Part shown: positions 24,950 to 33,930 of the stretch, in pieces
Layout: each line of letters begins with the position of its first letter
Numbering within the stretch: the first letter of the stretch is position 1
Assembly: GCF_001984035.1 (NCBI RefSeq)
Contig: NZ_CP019449.1
Span: 3,534,001 to 3,598,000 of the forward strand
Origin: Sphingopyxis sp. QXT-31
GTDB lineage: Bacteria; Pseudomonadota; Alphaproteobacteria; Sphingomonadales; Sphingomonadaceae
Length of the DNA: 64,000 nt
Direction of reading: 5' to 3'
Position numbers and translations under genes: made by a program
Notes under the pieces: generated by a model
Seen by the model: the letters and a program-made list of their open reading frames with translations, nothing else
Database searches by the model: none
Told to the model about the DNA's origin: nothing

Positions 24950-27258
24950 CGAGCGTCCCGTCCTGGCGTGCGCAACTTCGCTTCCGGTCGCTCAAGCTGC
25001 GGATTGCCGTGGTCTATGCCGCACTGTTCGCCGCGATCCTCGCTGTCGTGCTTTTACTCGCAGGCAATGGCATTGCGCGCTTCGGCGAGGACAGCGCCTC
25101 GCGCGACCTCGCCGCCAATGCGCGCGTCTTCGACGAAATTATCGCTCTGCGCGCGCAGCAGATGCGCGGCTCGGCCGACGTGCTGTCGCGAGATTTTGGG
25201 TTCCGCGAAGCGGTTGCGACCGGTGACGAGCCCACGATCGAGAGCGCACTCGTCAGCCTGCGCGAACGGTCACGCAGCGATGCGGCCTTCGTCGTCGGCC
25301 TCGATGGCGTTATGATCGGATCGGCGGACGCGGCGCTACCACCGGTTGCCGAGCTATGGGATGCGCTCGAGGGCGGACAGGAACATGGTATCATCCGGAT
25401 CGGCAACAAGCTGGCGCTGGCCGCGGCTTCGCCGATCGAGGTTCCCGATACGATCGGCTGGCTCGTCCTCGCCCAACCGCTCGACGCGGCCGAGATGCAG
25501 CGGCTCAGCAAGCTGGCCGCGGTCGATATCGATGCACGGGTCCTGCGCGCCGCGCAGCTGCCCGTCGGTCTGAAGAGCGCATCGCTGGGTCAGGTGATCG
25601 AAAGCGGCGACAGCGAACGCGTCCTCCATCATGTGACTGCGCTCCCGGCGCTTCAGCAGGGCCTTCGCCCGCGGCTCGTTCTCGATCACTCGCTCAGCAA
25701 GGCGCTTGGCGAATATTCGGGGTTGCAATGGCTGCTCGCCGCGCTCGCTGCCGCCGGACTGACGCTCGTCATCATCCTCAGCTGGCGGGTCGCGCGGACG
25801 ATTACCCGTCCGCTGAGCGCGCTCGACACCGCAACCCGCCTGCTCGGCGAAGGCAAGGACGCCAAGGTCGAGGTGACCTCGGACGACGAGATCGGGCGCC
25901 TCGGCGCCAGCTTCAACGCGATGGTCGCCGCGATCGAGGAGCGCGAACGCCAGATTACGCATGTCGCGCTCCACGACGGTCTCACCAATCTGCCCAACCG
26001 CAAGCTGTTTGTCGAACAGCTCGATCAGGCGCTTGCACGGCGCCGCGACGATGCGCGGCTGATGGTCGTCTATGTCGATCTCGACGATTTCAAGGTGGTC
26101 AACGACACACTGGGCCATCCAGCGGGGGATGCGCTGCTGCGCAATGTAGCCGCGCACCTGCAGGGTGTGCTGGGCGAGGCGATCGTCGCTCGGCTCGGCG
26201 GCGACGAATTCGCGATTCTGCTTGGCGATTTGCCCGCGAGCGAGAATCTCGCCGCGCTCGCCGACAGGCTGCAGGCCTGTTTCGATCGCCCGATCATGAT
26301 CGACGGGCAACAGGCGGATGCGTCCGCCAGCATGGGCATCGCGGTCGCGCCGGGCGACGGGATCGACGGCACGACGCTGATGAAGAATGCCGATCTTGCG
26401 CTCTACCGCGCAAAAAGGGACGGCAAGGCGACCTATCATTTCTTCGAACAGTCGCTCGACGAACAGGCGCGGCACCGCCGCCAGATGGAACTCGACCTGC
26501 GGCTGGCGATCCGCGACGGCGGGTTCGAGCTCTATTTCCAGCCACTTTACAGCATGCACGAGGAACGGCTGAAGGCGTTCGAGGCGCTCATCCGCTGGCC
26601 ACATGCCGACGGCATGATCAGCCCGGTCGACTTCATCCCGCTCGCCGAGGAGACGGGCCTGATCGTCCAGATCGGCGAATGGGTGATCCGCGAAGCGTGC
26701 CGCCAGGCCGCGTCATGGCCCGACGATCTGTCGGTCGCGGTCAATATTTCGCCGAAACAGTTTCAGAGCCCGAACCTTGCCACCATCGTGTTGTCGGCAC
26801 TGGCGTCGTCGGGGCTGCCTGCCGATCGGCTCGAGCTCGAAATTACCGAAAGCATCTTCATATCGAACGTCGAAAAGACGCTCGAGGCATTGCATAGCCT
26901 GCGCGCGCTCGGGGTCCGTATCGCGCTCGACGACTTCGGCACGGGATATTCCTCGCTCAGCTATCTGCGTTCCTTCCCCTTCGACAAGCTCAAGATCGAC
27001 CAGAGCTTCGTCCGCGACCTGACGCAGGGCGGCAACGCCAACGCTATGATCCGGGCGATTACGACGCTTGCCGACGCGCTGGGCATGGAGACGCTGGCGG
27101 AGGGCGTCGAGGACGAGGCGCAGGCGGAAATCCTGCGGCAGGAAGGGTGCCACCAGATACAGGGTTATCTGCTGAGCAAGCCGATCGATGCCCGTGCGGT
27201 GCATGTTTTCATCGCCGCCATGGCGGACGAGGCCGACGGGCAGCGCCTTAGGGCGTAA
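24946..27258 (+). CDS. Membrane GGDEF-EAL c-di-GMP signalling protein
   Basis: A 770-aa protein. TM1 lies at residues about 23-45, followed by a periplasmic sensor of about 215 residues, TM2 near 262-285 and a HAMP linker (TRPLSALDTATRLLGEGKDAKVEV). A GGDEF domain has an intact active site (RLGGDEFAILLGD, around residue 416), and an EAL domain has KAFEALIRW (around 544), NISPKQF, ELEITES, DDFGTGYSSLSYL and AEGVEDEAQ. Both catalytic halves look complete, so it could make and degrade c-di-GMP. Overlap with the cupredoxin-like gene suggests the periplasmic protein acts with its sensor. Confidence 0.92.
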   Translation: MTSVPSWRAQLRFRSLKLRIAVVYAALFAAILAVVLLLAGNGIARFGEDSASRDLAANARVFDEIIALRAQQMRGSADVLSRDFGFREAVATGDEPTIESALVSLRERSRSDAAFVVGLDGVMIGSADAALPPVAELWDALEGGQEHGIIRIGNKLALAAASPIEVPDTIGWLVLAQPLDAAEMQRLSKLAAVDIDARVLRAAQLPVGLKSASLGQVIESGDSERVLHHVTALPALQQGLRPRLVLDHSLSKALGEYSGLQWLLAALAAAGLTLVIILSWRVARTITRPLSALDTATRLLGEGKDAKVEVTSDDEIGRLGASFNAMVAAIEERERQITHVALHDGLTNLPNRKLFVEQLDQALARRRDDARLMVVYVDLDDFKVVNDTLGHPAGDALLRNVAAHLQGVLGEAIVARLGGDEFAILLGDLPASENLAALADRLQACFDRPIMIDGQQADASASMGIAVAPGDGIDGTTLMKNADLALYRAKRDGKATYHFFEQSLDEQARHRRQMELDLRLAIRDGGFELYFQPLYSMHEERLKAFEALIRWPHADGMISPVDFIPLAEETGLIVQIGEWVIREACRQAASWPDDLSVAVNISPKQFQSPNLATIVLSALASSGLPADRLELEITESIFISNVEKTLEALHSLRALGVRIALDDFGTGYSSLSYLRSFPFDKLKIDQSFVRDLTQGGNANAMIRAITTLADALGMETLAEGVEDEAQAEILRQEGCHQIQGYLLSKPIDARAVHVFIAAMADEADGQRLRA

Positions 27259-27364
27259 GGTCAGCGCATTGCTGCGCACGAGTGCCCTCCGATCCGTATT
27301 TCCGGGCGACGGCGTGCCACCACCATCCGCTTGAGTAATTTGGCTTCTCCTATAGGCTGGCGGG

Positions 27365-27952
27365 GTGACGGCACCGATGCCCCCATCCCGGACCGATGAA
27401 GCCCGCGAGGCGCTGGTTGCGGCGCTTGCGGCGGTGGCGCGGCGGGACCGCACCGCCCTGCGGCAAGTCTATGATCTGACGTCGGCGAAACTATTCGGAA
27501 TCTGCCTCCGTATCTGTGGTGACAGGGGGAGTGCGGAGGATGTGTTGCAAGCCGTTTACCTGAAGATATGGGATCGCGCGGGGCGGTTCGAGGCGGCACG
27601 GGCGAGCCCGATCACTTGGCTGGCAGCCATCGCGCGCAACAGCGCGATCGACTGGCGGCGCTCGGCAGTGGCGCGCGGGTCGGGGGCGATGTCGGGCGAC
27701 GGCGCGGCGCTGGCGGTGGCCGACGAGACCCCGCTCGCCGATCAACAATTGCTCGTGGAAGAAGCGGAGGCCCGGCTGCACCGCTGCCTCGGCGAACTCG
27801 ACGTGCGCGCGCAGGGCTGCATCCGGTCGGCGTTTTTCGACGGCCTGACCTATGCCGAGCTTGCGGCACGCGAAAATGTGCCATTGGGCACGATGAAGAG
27901 CTGGATCCGGCGCGGACTGATGCGCCTCAAGGACTGTCTTGGCGATGGATGA
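27365..27952 (+). CDS. ECF sigma factor (RskA-controlled, SigK-like)
   Basis: A 195-aa extracytoplasmic-function sigma factor. Region 2 contains LFGICLRICGDRGSAEDVLQAVYLKIWDRA and SPITWLAAIARNSAIDWRR. Region 4 near the C-terminus has DVRAQGCIRSAFFDGLTYAELAARENVPLGTMKSWIRRGL. The start is GTG 27365 or ATG 27377; neither has a strong ribosome site. Its 3' end overlaps the anti-sigma gene by 8 nt, the usual coupling for sigma/anti-sigma pairs. Confidence 0.9.
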   Translation: MTAPMPPSRTDEAREALVAALAAVARRDRTALRQVYDLTSAKLFGICLRICGDRGSAEDVLQAVYLKIWDRAGRFEAARASPITWLAAIARNSAIDWRRSAVARGSGAMSGDGAALAVADETPLADQQLLVEEAEARLHRCLGELDVRAQGCIRSAFFDGLTYAELAARENVPLGTMKSWIRRGLMRLKDCLGDG

Positions 27953-28652
27953 ACCCCTGACCCCCGAACAGGATCGCGAAGCGCTCGCCGCCGAGCTCGC
28001 GCTTGGCCTGCTCGACGGGCAGGCGCGCGCCGATGCGTTGCGCCTGCGGCTTGCAGACCCCGACTTTGCGGCGCTGGTTGAAGCGTGGGAGGCGAAGCTG
28101 TCGCCGCTTTACAGCGAATGGCCGGCGGCCGACCCTGGCGGAGACGTCTGGAACCGGATCGATGCATCGCTCGCCGATGCGCCCGTCAAAGACATTGCGG
28201 TAATCGAGACGCACTTGCGCCGCTGGCGCACCGGCGCCTTGCTGTCGGGTGCCGTGGCCGCGGCGCTCGCGCTGGTTCTGCTCGTCCAGCCGACGCCCGC
28301 GCCGGTGCCGGCAGCGCCGCAGCTTGCCGTGGCGAGGATCGAAAGCGCCGCCGAGGGACCCGTGGTGCTCGCGCGTTACGACCGGACGAAAGGGGTCATG
28401 CGGCTGCAAATTGCGGGGATCGATGCCGGCGCGCTGACGCCCGAATTATGGGTTATCCCAGCCGGTGGCGATCCGGTGTCGTTGGGGCAGATCGGGCGCG
28501 CCGGTACGGCGGAGATCGCGTTGCCGGCGCCGCACCGCCCGCTGTTGCGCGACGGCGCGACGCTGGCGATCACGATGGAGCCGATATCGGCGACCCCCCA
28601 CGCTGCACCGAGCAGCGCGCCCGTTGCGGCCGGAAAAATCATCACCATCTGA
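27945..28652 (+). CDS. RskA-family anti-sigma factor
   Basis: A 235-aa single-pass membrane protein. Residues about 5-85 form the cytoplasmic sigma-binding domain (LAAELALGLLDGQARADALRLRLADPDF). The transmembrane helix is about 95-115 (TGALLSGAVAAALALVLLVQ) and the periplasmic anti-sigma-K/RskA domain is about 130-235 (LWVIPAGGDPVSLGQIGRAG). It should hold the ECF sigma factor at the membrane until proteolysis releases it. ATG 27945 is used rather than the upstream TTG. Confidence 0.88.
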   Translation: MDEPLTPEQDREALAAELALGLLDGQARADALRLRLADPDFAALVEAWEAKLSPLYSEWPAADPGGDVWNRIDASLADAPVKDIAVIETHLRRWRTGALLSGAVAAALALVLLVQPTPAPVPAAPQLAVARIESAAEGPVVLARYDRTKGVMRLQIAGIDAGALTPELWVIPAGGDPVSLGQIGRAGTAEIALPAPHRPLLRDGATLAITMEPISATPHAAPSSAPVAAGKIITI

Positions 28653-28736
28653 CCCGCGCCCGCATCCGCGGCGGCCTCCGTTCCGTAGCTGGGACACACT
28701 CCGATTCCCCGGGGTGCAAAAAGAGGGAAAAGTTAG

Positions 28737-29330
28737 ATGAAACTTTCCAGAAAATCCGTGTCGCTCGCCGTTGTTGTCCTGCTCGCTTCGGGTTGCATGA
28801 TGTCGGGCGAGGAGCCGATGGCATCCGATACCACCCCGATGAGCCGTTCGAACCCGATGGTTGGCGGAGCCGCCATGTATCCGGCCAAGAACATCGTCGA
28901 AAATGCCATGAATTCGAGGGACCACACGACGCTGGTCGCCGCGGTAAAGGCCGCCGGCCTGGTCGACACGCTGATGAGCCCCGGGCCCTTCACCGTCTTT
29001 GCGCCAACCAATGCCGCGTTCGCCAAGTTGCCGGCGGGAACCGTCGACACGCTGTTGATGCCCGCGAACAAGATGATGCTGACCAGCGTGCTCACCTATC
29101 ATGTCGTGCCCGGCACGATGACGTCGGCCGACCTCGCCGCCATGGCGAGCGCGAACGGCGGCCGCGCGGTTCTGACCACGGTTCAGGGCGCTAAGCTGAC
29201 CGTGTGGGAAAAGAACGGCGCCTGGTACGTGACCGACGCCAAGGGCGGATCGGCGAAGATCACCATTGCCGACGTGATGCAATCGAACGGCGTCATCCAT
29301 GTCGTCGATACGGTGCTTATGCCGGGCTGA
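28737..29330 (+). CDS. Fasciclin (FAS1)-domain lipoprotein
   Basis: A 197-aa lipoprotein: a signal with lipobox LLASGC (Cys20), a Met/Ser-rich linker, then one FAS1 domain (residues about 50-197). Its H1 box is GPFTVFAPTNAAFAKLP and its H2 box is NGVIHVVDTVLMPG. FAS1 domains mediate adhesion. It follows the anti-sigma gene by 84 nt, the same order as SigK-RskA and the FAS1 proteins MPT70/MPT83 in mycobacteria, so it is the probable target of the sigma factor. Confidence 0.9.
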   Translation: MKLSRKSVSLAVVVLLASGCMMSGEEPMASDTTPMSRSNPMVGGAAMYPAKNIVENAMNSRDHTTLVAAVKAAGLVDTLMSPGPFTVFAPTNAAFAKLPAGTVDTLLMPANKMMLTSVLTYHVVPGTMTSADLAAMASANGGRAVLTTVQGAKLTVWEKNGAWYVTDAKGGSAKITIADVMQSNGVIHVVDTVLMPG

Positions 29331-29817
29331 TCGCTCGGTCCATGTCCACCGGGGGGCTCTCCGGTCTGTCTGTACGATTCCCGCAGGCAGGCCGGATGAG
29401 TCGTTGATCTTGAAGTCGACCCGCGATCGCGTCTGCGCTTCTGCCAGACGTTTTTCGGTCGTCAATCCATGGGCATGCCGGGCGGGGCGGTCCCGGCCGC
29501 TCGACCGGCCATCTTCGAATCAACGCAGTGGCGCCGGGGCCTCCCGAAAAATCGCCTGCCATCACCTAATTTCCAATCGGCTCGGCCCGAAGGCTATGAG
29601 GAAATGCGTCGGCGCGTTCCGATGGATGGCCTAAGCTATAGAACGGATCCCAGTTAGGGCTTTCCTCGCTTCCGAAGATGCCGGTTTGGGACAGGGCATA
29701 TGCTTATTGCGGATGGCGAGCGTCAACCCAAAGGTCTTGCAATTGAAGCGTTGCCTATATCGCGCGGGCATGTAACCCGGCTGCGCTTGTGCGCTTCTTG
29801 AACGTGCAGCAGGAGGC
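29331..29817. other. 487-nt intergenic region, no gene recognised
   Basis: It lies between the fasciclin gene and the end of the LysR gene. Short frames occur but none carries a ribosome site with a plausible product. Confidence 0.45.
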
Positions 29818-30717
29818 TCAGGACTGTGTCGCGAAGTTGCGCGCGAGCGCGATAAAGGCCTGGAAGGCCGCCGAGGGGTTGCGGCGATTGGAATAGTAGA
29901 GGCAGAGCGGCACGAGCGGCGGGGTCCAGTCGTCGAGAATGCGTACGAGCCGTCCCGACGCGATGTCGTCGCGTACGTCGGTTTCCATGAAATAGCCGAT
30001 CCCCACGCCGCTCATGACCGCGATCCGGGTGAGGGAGGCCTCGTCGAGGGTCATCGGGCCCTCGACGTCGAGTTGTAATTCTTCGCCGCCCTTCTCGAAC
30101 CGCCATCGGAACAAGGCGCCGTTGGGAAGCCGGACGCGCACGCAGGGATAAGCGAGCAGCTCCTGCGGCACCTGCGGGATAGCCCTGTTTTCGAAAAACG
30201 CAGGGGATGCGGCAACCGCCATGCGTCGCATCTGCCCCAGCGGTATGGCGATCGCGTCGCTTGGCACCAGATCGGCGCTGCGAACGCCCAGATCGAAACC
30301 CGCCGCCACGACATCGACAAGCCGGCCTTCGGTGACGAGGTCGATGTGAACCTGCGGGTAGCGCTCCATATAGTTCAGGACCAACGGCGCCATGATTTCG
30401 CGCGCCGCCGTTGCGAAGGCATTGATGCGCAGCGTACCGGACGGCGTCTCCTGCTGAGAGCGCGCCGTATTCATGGCTTTTTGAATGTCCTCGAGAGCTG
30501 GCTTGATCTGCTTGACGAAGATACGCCCCGCATAGGTGAGCGAGACACTGCGGGTGGTTCGATTGAATAGCCTCACGGCAAGCTCCCGCTCGAGCTTGCC
30601 CACCGCGGCGCTAATGGCTGTGGTCGACATGCCGAGATCGATCGCCGCGGCCCGAAATGAGCCGCATCGCACAATGGCGAGAACCGCCTCGAGCTCAATC
30701 AGTGAATGGCGAACCAT
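29818..30717 (-). CDS. LysR-family transcriptional regulator
   Basis: A 299-aa regulator. The N-terminal winged helix-turn-helix is at residues about 3-62 ([49 protein letters not shown]). The effector domain follows with [23 protein letters not shown] and [24 protein letters not shown]. It resembles the CrgA/aldehyde-type LysR subgroup. ATG 30717 puts the DNA-binding helix at the usual position; an upstream ATG at 30780 adds 21 residues without family support. It is divergent from the SnoaL/SDR pair, its likely target. Confidence 0.88.
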   Translation of the reverse strand: MVRHSLIELEAVLAIVRCGSFRAAAIDLGMSTTAISAAVGKLERELAVRLFNRTTRSVSLTYAGRIFVKQIKPALEDIQKAMNTARSQQETPSGTLRINAFATAAREIMAPLVLNYMERYPQVHIDLVTEGRLVDVVAAGFDLGVRSADLVPSDAIAIPLGQMRRMAVAASPAFFENRAIPQVPQELLAYPCVRVRLPNGALFRWRFEKGGEELQLDVEGPMTLDEASLTRIAVMSGVGIGYFMETDVRDDIASGRLVRILDDWTPPLVPLCLYYSNRRNPSAAFQAFIALARNFATQS

Positions 30718-30813
30718 TGTCCCGTTCTTCTTGACACTCCATGCCGATTTATCGCGATTATCAGGCGAGAGGTCCATCATTAAATCAGTCTCGTCACGAA
30801 TGAGGAGATGAAG

Positions 30814-31143
30814 ATGTCAATGGACCTACCCAAGCCCATCGCCGACTATGTCGAGGCAAATGCCCGTCTCGATATCGACGGTATGTTGGAGCCTTTCCTG
30901 CCCGACGCGGTCTTCATCGACAACGGCAAGCATTTCGAGGGGCAGTCGGCAATCCGGCAATTGTTCGAAGAAGAAGTGATCCCGGTGAAAGCCATCTTCG
31001 TGCCCGATGCGGTGCGGGAAGAAAGCGGCGATGTCATCGTCGAGGGGCCCGCACATGGTGACTTCCCGGGCAGCCCGCTGCGCTTCACCTATCGTTTCAC
31101 GCTCGTGGATGGCGCCATCAAGACCCTGGAGACAACGGTATGA
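30814..31143 (+). CDS. SnoaL/NTF2-like protein
   Basis: A 109-aa small NTF2-fold protein ([43 protein letters not shown]), a fold found in isomerases and in proteins of unknown function. GAGGAG at 30802-30807 gives 6 nt spacing to ATG 30814, better than ATG 30808, which it abuts. The stop overlaps the SDR start (ATGA). Confidence 0.75.
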   Translation: MSMDLPKPIADYVEANARLDIDGMLEPFLPDAVFIDNGKHFEGQSAIRQLFEEEVIPVKAIFVPDAVREESGDVIVEGPAHGDFPGSPLRFTYRFTLVDGAIKTLETTV

Positions 31144-31928
31144 GCATCAAGGCAGATCCCACCGAGTTCACCGGCAAGCGCGTCCTCGTCAGCGGTGGCA
31201 CCAAGGGCCTCGGCCGCGCCACGGTCGAGCGCTTCCTCGCCGGCGGAGCCCATGTCGTCACGGCCGCCCGCGCGATCAAGGATCCGATCGAGGGCGTCGA
31301 ATATGTCCAGGCCGACCTGACGACCGCGGAGGGCGGCGAAGCGTTGGCCAAGGCGGCGCTCGAGCGGCTGGGCGGCATCGATATTCTGGCCCATGTCGTC
31401 GGTGGTTCGGCGTCGCCGGCGGGCGGTTTCGCCGCGCTGACGGACGACCACTGGCTCGCTGAGCTAAACCTGAACTTGTTGGCTAGCGTTCGGCTCGATC
31501 GGCTGCTGATCCCGCAGATGCTCGAGCGGGGCACGGGCACCGTGGTGCACGTCACCTCGATCCAGTCGGTCCTGCCGCTGCCCGAGTCCACCACCGGCTA
31601 TGCCGCTGCGAAGGCCGCGCTGCGGACCTACAGCAAGTCGATATCGAAGGAGCTCGGTCCCAAGGGTGTTCGGGTCAACATCGTCTCGCCTGGCTGGATC
31701 ATGACCGAAGCCACCGGCGACTTTCTCGAAATGCTTCGGGCTGCCAGCGGCGGCACGATCGAGGACGCGCGTCAGTCCGTGCTCGATGCCTTGGGCGGAA
31801 TCTCGATCGGGCGGGGCGCAGAGCCCGAAGAAGTGGCTGACCTCATCGCCTATCTCGCCTCGGACCGTGCCGCTGCGATCCACGGCGCCGAGTTCGTCAT
31901 CGATGGCGGGACCATCAGCACCGTCTGA
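31140..31928 (+). CDS. Short-chain dehydrogenase/reductase
   Basis: A 262-aa classical SDR: cofactor motif VLVSGGTKGLGRATVERF, catalytic Ser in VTSIQSVLPL, and Tyr-Lys in GYAAAKAALRTYSKSI. The post-catalytic loop VRVNIVSPGWIMTEA and the terminal AEFVIDGGTIS also fit. The NNAG motif is replaced by VVGGSASP, seen in some subfamilies. It is coupled to the SnoaL-like gene and opposite a LysR gene; the substrate is unknown. The 3' end is joined directly to a broken alcohol dehydrogenase. Confidence 0.88.
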   Translation: MSIKADPTEFTGKRVLVSGGTKGLGRATVERFLAGGAHVVTAARAIKDPIEGVEYVQADLTTAEGGEALAKAALERLGGIDILAHVVGGSASPAGGFAALTDDHWLAELNLNLLASVRLDRLLIPQMLERGTGTVVHVTSIQSVLPLPESTTGYAAAKAALRTYSKSISKELGPKGVRVNIVSPGWIMTEATGDFLEMLRAASGGTIEDARQSVLDALGGISIGRGAEPEEVADLIAYLASDRAAAIHGAEFVIDGGTISTV

Positions 31929-32244
31929 GGGTGTCGACAACATCGGCGCCGCGACATGGGCTCACAGCCTGAAGGCCGTCAAACGCGGCGGGGTCCTGGT
32001 GATAAACGGGATCACCACGGGCCACGCCGCCGAGACCGATCTGCTGCGGATCTTCGTCGAACAGATCGATATCCGCGGCACCATCATGGGCACGCTCGAG
32101 GAGATGAACGCGATGATGCAGTTCGTCATCCGGAACAACATCGAACCCGAGGTCGGCGCGGTGGTACCGATGATCGGCGCGCGCGAGGCGATCCGCGACA
32201 TGGTCGAGGGCCGCACTCGGGGAAAGACGGTGTTCACGCGGTGA
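31929..32244 (+). pseudogene. 3' remnant of a zinc/quinone-type MDR alcohol dehydrogenase
   Basis: Directly after the SDR stop, another frame encodes about 103 residues that match only the C-terminal third of medium-chain dehydrogenases. VDNIGAATWAHSLKAVKRGGVLVINGITTGH equals the end of the Rossmann domain, and PMIGAREAIRDMVEGRTRGKTVFT is the family's terminus. The first two thirds (metal site and GxGxxG) are missing and there is no start codon. A deletion that fused the SDR end to this tail is the simplest explanation. Confidence 0.8.
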
Positions 32245-32409
32245 CATGATCGACACAGCGCTGTCGGTTCTAGCCGAAAAATCAGAGGTCTGATTCAGGG
32301 CAATAAATGAAGTGAAAATTGAAGAATTCCATATTGTTCGCAGTGAGATTCAGAATTCATTGCGAGCGTATTGAACGAATGTAATCGACTCTAACATATG
32401 GAGAGTAAA

Positions 32410-32817
32410 ATGGCAGATCAAACCAGTTTTGCTGTGGTAAAACATTTCTACGACAGTTTTGTCCGCGGCGATATCGAGGCCGTGATTGCCACCCTGAGTG
32501 ATAATCTGGACTGGCGTGAATCGGAAAACTTCTTGCTTGGCGATCGCAATCCCTACTTGACGCCCGCTTCTGTGGTCGAAGGCGTTTTCAACCGCATCGC
32601 CAAGGAATTTCAGGATTATCAGGCCGGGCCTACCGAGTTGATCGACGGCGGCGATGTCGTCGTGGCCGTTGGCCGATCGAAAGGCATTATGGCTTCGACC
32701 GGAAAGCCGTTCGACGCGCAATATATGCATGTCGTGCGCGTTGCTGACGGCAAGATCGTGAGCTTTCACCAGCTGATCGACACATTTGAGGTGTGGCGTT
32801 CGCAGCAAGCCGATTAG
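32410..32817 (+). CDS. SnoaL-like (nuclear transport factor 2 family) protein
   Basis: A 135-aa NTF2-fold protein: VVKHFYDSFVRGDIEAVIATLSDNLDWRE, then DVVVAVGRSKGIMASTGKPFDAQYMHVVRVADGKIVSFHQLIDT, the ketosteroid-isomerase-like pattern. The start is ATG 32410 because GGAG at 32400-32403 lies 6 nt upstream; ATG 32398 is possible. The upstream 150 nt are AT-rich compared with the neighbours, which suggests a promoter or a recent junction. Confidence 0.75.
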   Translation: MADQTSFAVVKHFYDSFVRGDIEAVIATLSDNLDWRESENFLLGDRNPYLTPASVVEGVFNRIAKEFQDYQAGPTELIDGGDVVVAVGRSKGIMASTGKPFDAQYMHVVRVADGKIVSFHQLIDTFEVWRSQQAD

Positions 32818-33086
32818 ACGCAAATCGCGGACGGCAGCGTAAGTGACGACCATCGCTTTCGGTGCCGCCGTTCTTTCGTCGCCGTCGCACTTTTGCTGCC
32901 GTCCATTCGCGCGCTGCAGTGAAACCCCCCATCCATACCCCCACTTCCCTATGCGGCGCCCGTGAGGCCAAGCGCCTTGCTAAAGGGCGTTGTGTTGGGG
33001 CGAGCCGGCACATTCCAGAGCCAGGTCGTTGGGAGGTCGGACCGCGAGAAGAGCGACCTCATGTCGAACGTCAAATGGAGTTTTCG

Positions 33087-33824
33087 ATGACGCTTGCAGG
33101 CAAGAAGGCGCTCGTGACCGGCGGTAGCCGGGGCATTGGCGCGGCAATCGCGAAGACGCTCGCAGCCGAAGGCGCTGATGTCGCGATCACGTATGAGAAG
33201 TCAAAGGACTTAGCCGACGCGGTGGTGTCCGGGATCAAGGCCCTTGGCCGCTTCGCCGTGGCAATCCAGGCCGACAGCGCCGACATCGCGGCAATTGCGG
33301 CATCGGTCGACAGGGCAGCCGCAGAACTCGGCGGCCTCGACATCCTCGTCAACAATGCCGGGATTATTCGGATGAACAATCTCGCCGATATCGCCATCGA
33401 CGATATTCAGGCACTCCTCGATATCAACGTGCGCGGACCGATCGTCACGAGCAAGTCGGCCTTATCCCATCTGAAGGAGGGCGGCAGCATCATTACAGTC
33501 GGCAGCTTCTTTGCGGATCGCGTGCCGTATGGCGGCTTGGGCGTCTACGCAGCTACAAAGTCGGCTCTTACTGCCTTCAGTCAGGGCCTTGCACGCGAAC
33601 TTGGACCTAAGGGCATAACCGCGAACATCGTCCAGCCTGGCTCGATCGACACGGACATGAACCCGGCCCACGGACCCTTTGGCGATCCGATGCGCCAGCT
33701 GACCGCTTCGGGCCGCTTTGGTGCGGGTACTGAGATCGGGCATGCCGTCGCCTATCTTGCCAGTGACAAGGCTCGATACGTTACCGGCACTATGCTTACG
33801 GTGGATGGAGGCGCTAACGCTTGA
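33087..33824 (+). CDS. Short-chain dehydrogenase/reductase (FabG-like)
   Basis: A 245-aa classical SDR with VTGGSRGIGAAIAKTLA at the N-terminus, LVNNAGIIRMNNL, catalytic Ser in VGSFFADRVPY and YAATKSALTAFSQGLARELGP. It ends in the usual GTMLTVDGGANA. GGAG (33077-33080) sits 6-7 nt before ATG 33087. It resembles 3-oxoacyl-ACP-reductase-type SDRs of aromatic or alcohol metabolism; the substrate cannot be told. It converges on the GMC gene with a terminator between. Confidence 0.88.
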   Translation: MTLAGKKALVTGGSRGIGAAIAKTLAAEGADVAITYEKSKDLADAVVSGIKALGRFAVAIQADSADIAAIAASVDRAAAELGGLDILVNNAGIIRMNNLADIAIDDIQALLDINVRGPIVTSKSALSHLKEGGSIITVGSFFADRVPYGGLGVYAATKSALTAFSQGLARELGPKGITANIVQPGSIDTDMNPAHGPFGDPMRQLTASGRFGAGTEIGHAVAYLASDKARYVTGTMLTVDGGANA

Positions 33825-33881
33825 GCCGGATAAGACGCCCGGCGGCTCCGGCTCACCGCTGCGAGAGGCGTGAGCATCTCC

Positions 33882-33913
33882 GGCCTTCGGCCCGAAAAAT
33901 CGGACCGAAGGCC
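33882..33913. terminator. Bidirectional hairpin terminator between SDR and GMC genes
   Basis: Arms GGCCTTCGGCCCGA (33882-33895) and TCGGACCGAAGGCC (33900-33913) pair at 13 of 14 positions around loop AAAA, followed by TTT. It lies between two convergent genes. Confidence 0.7.
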
Positions 33914-33930
33914 TTTGGATGACGACAGCC

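Noticed and set aside
29331..29817. A transposase or IS remnant in the gap after the fasciclin gene
   Set aside because: Short frames show no transposase motif and no terminal inverted repeats or target duplication were found.
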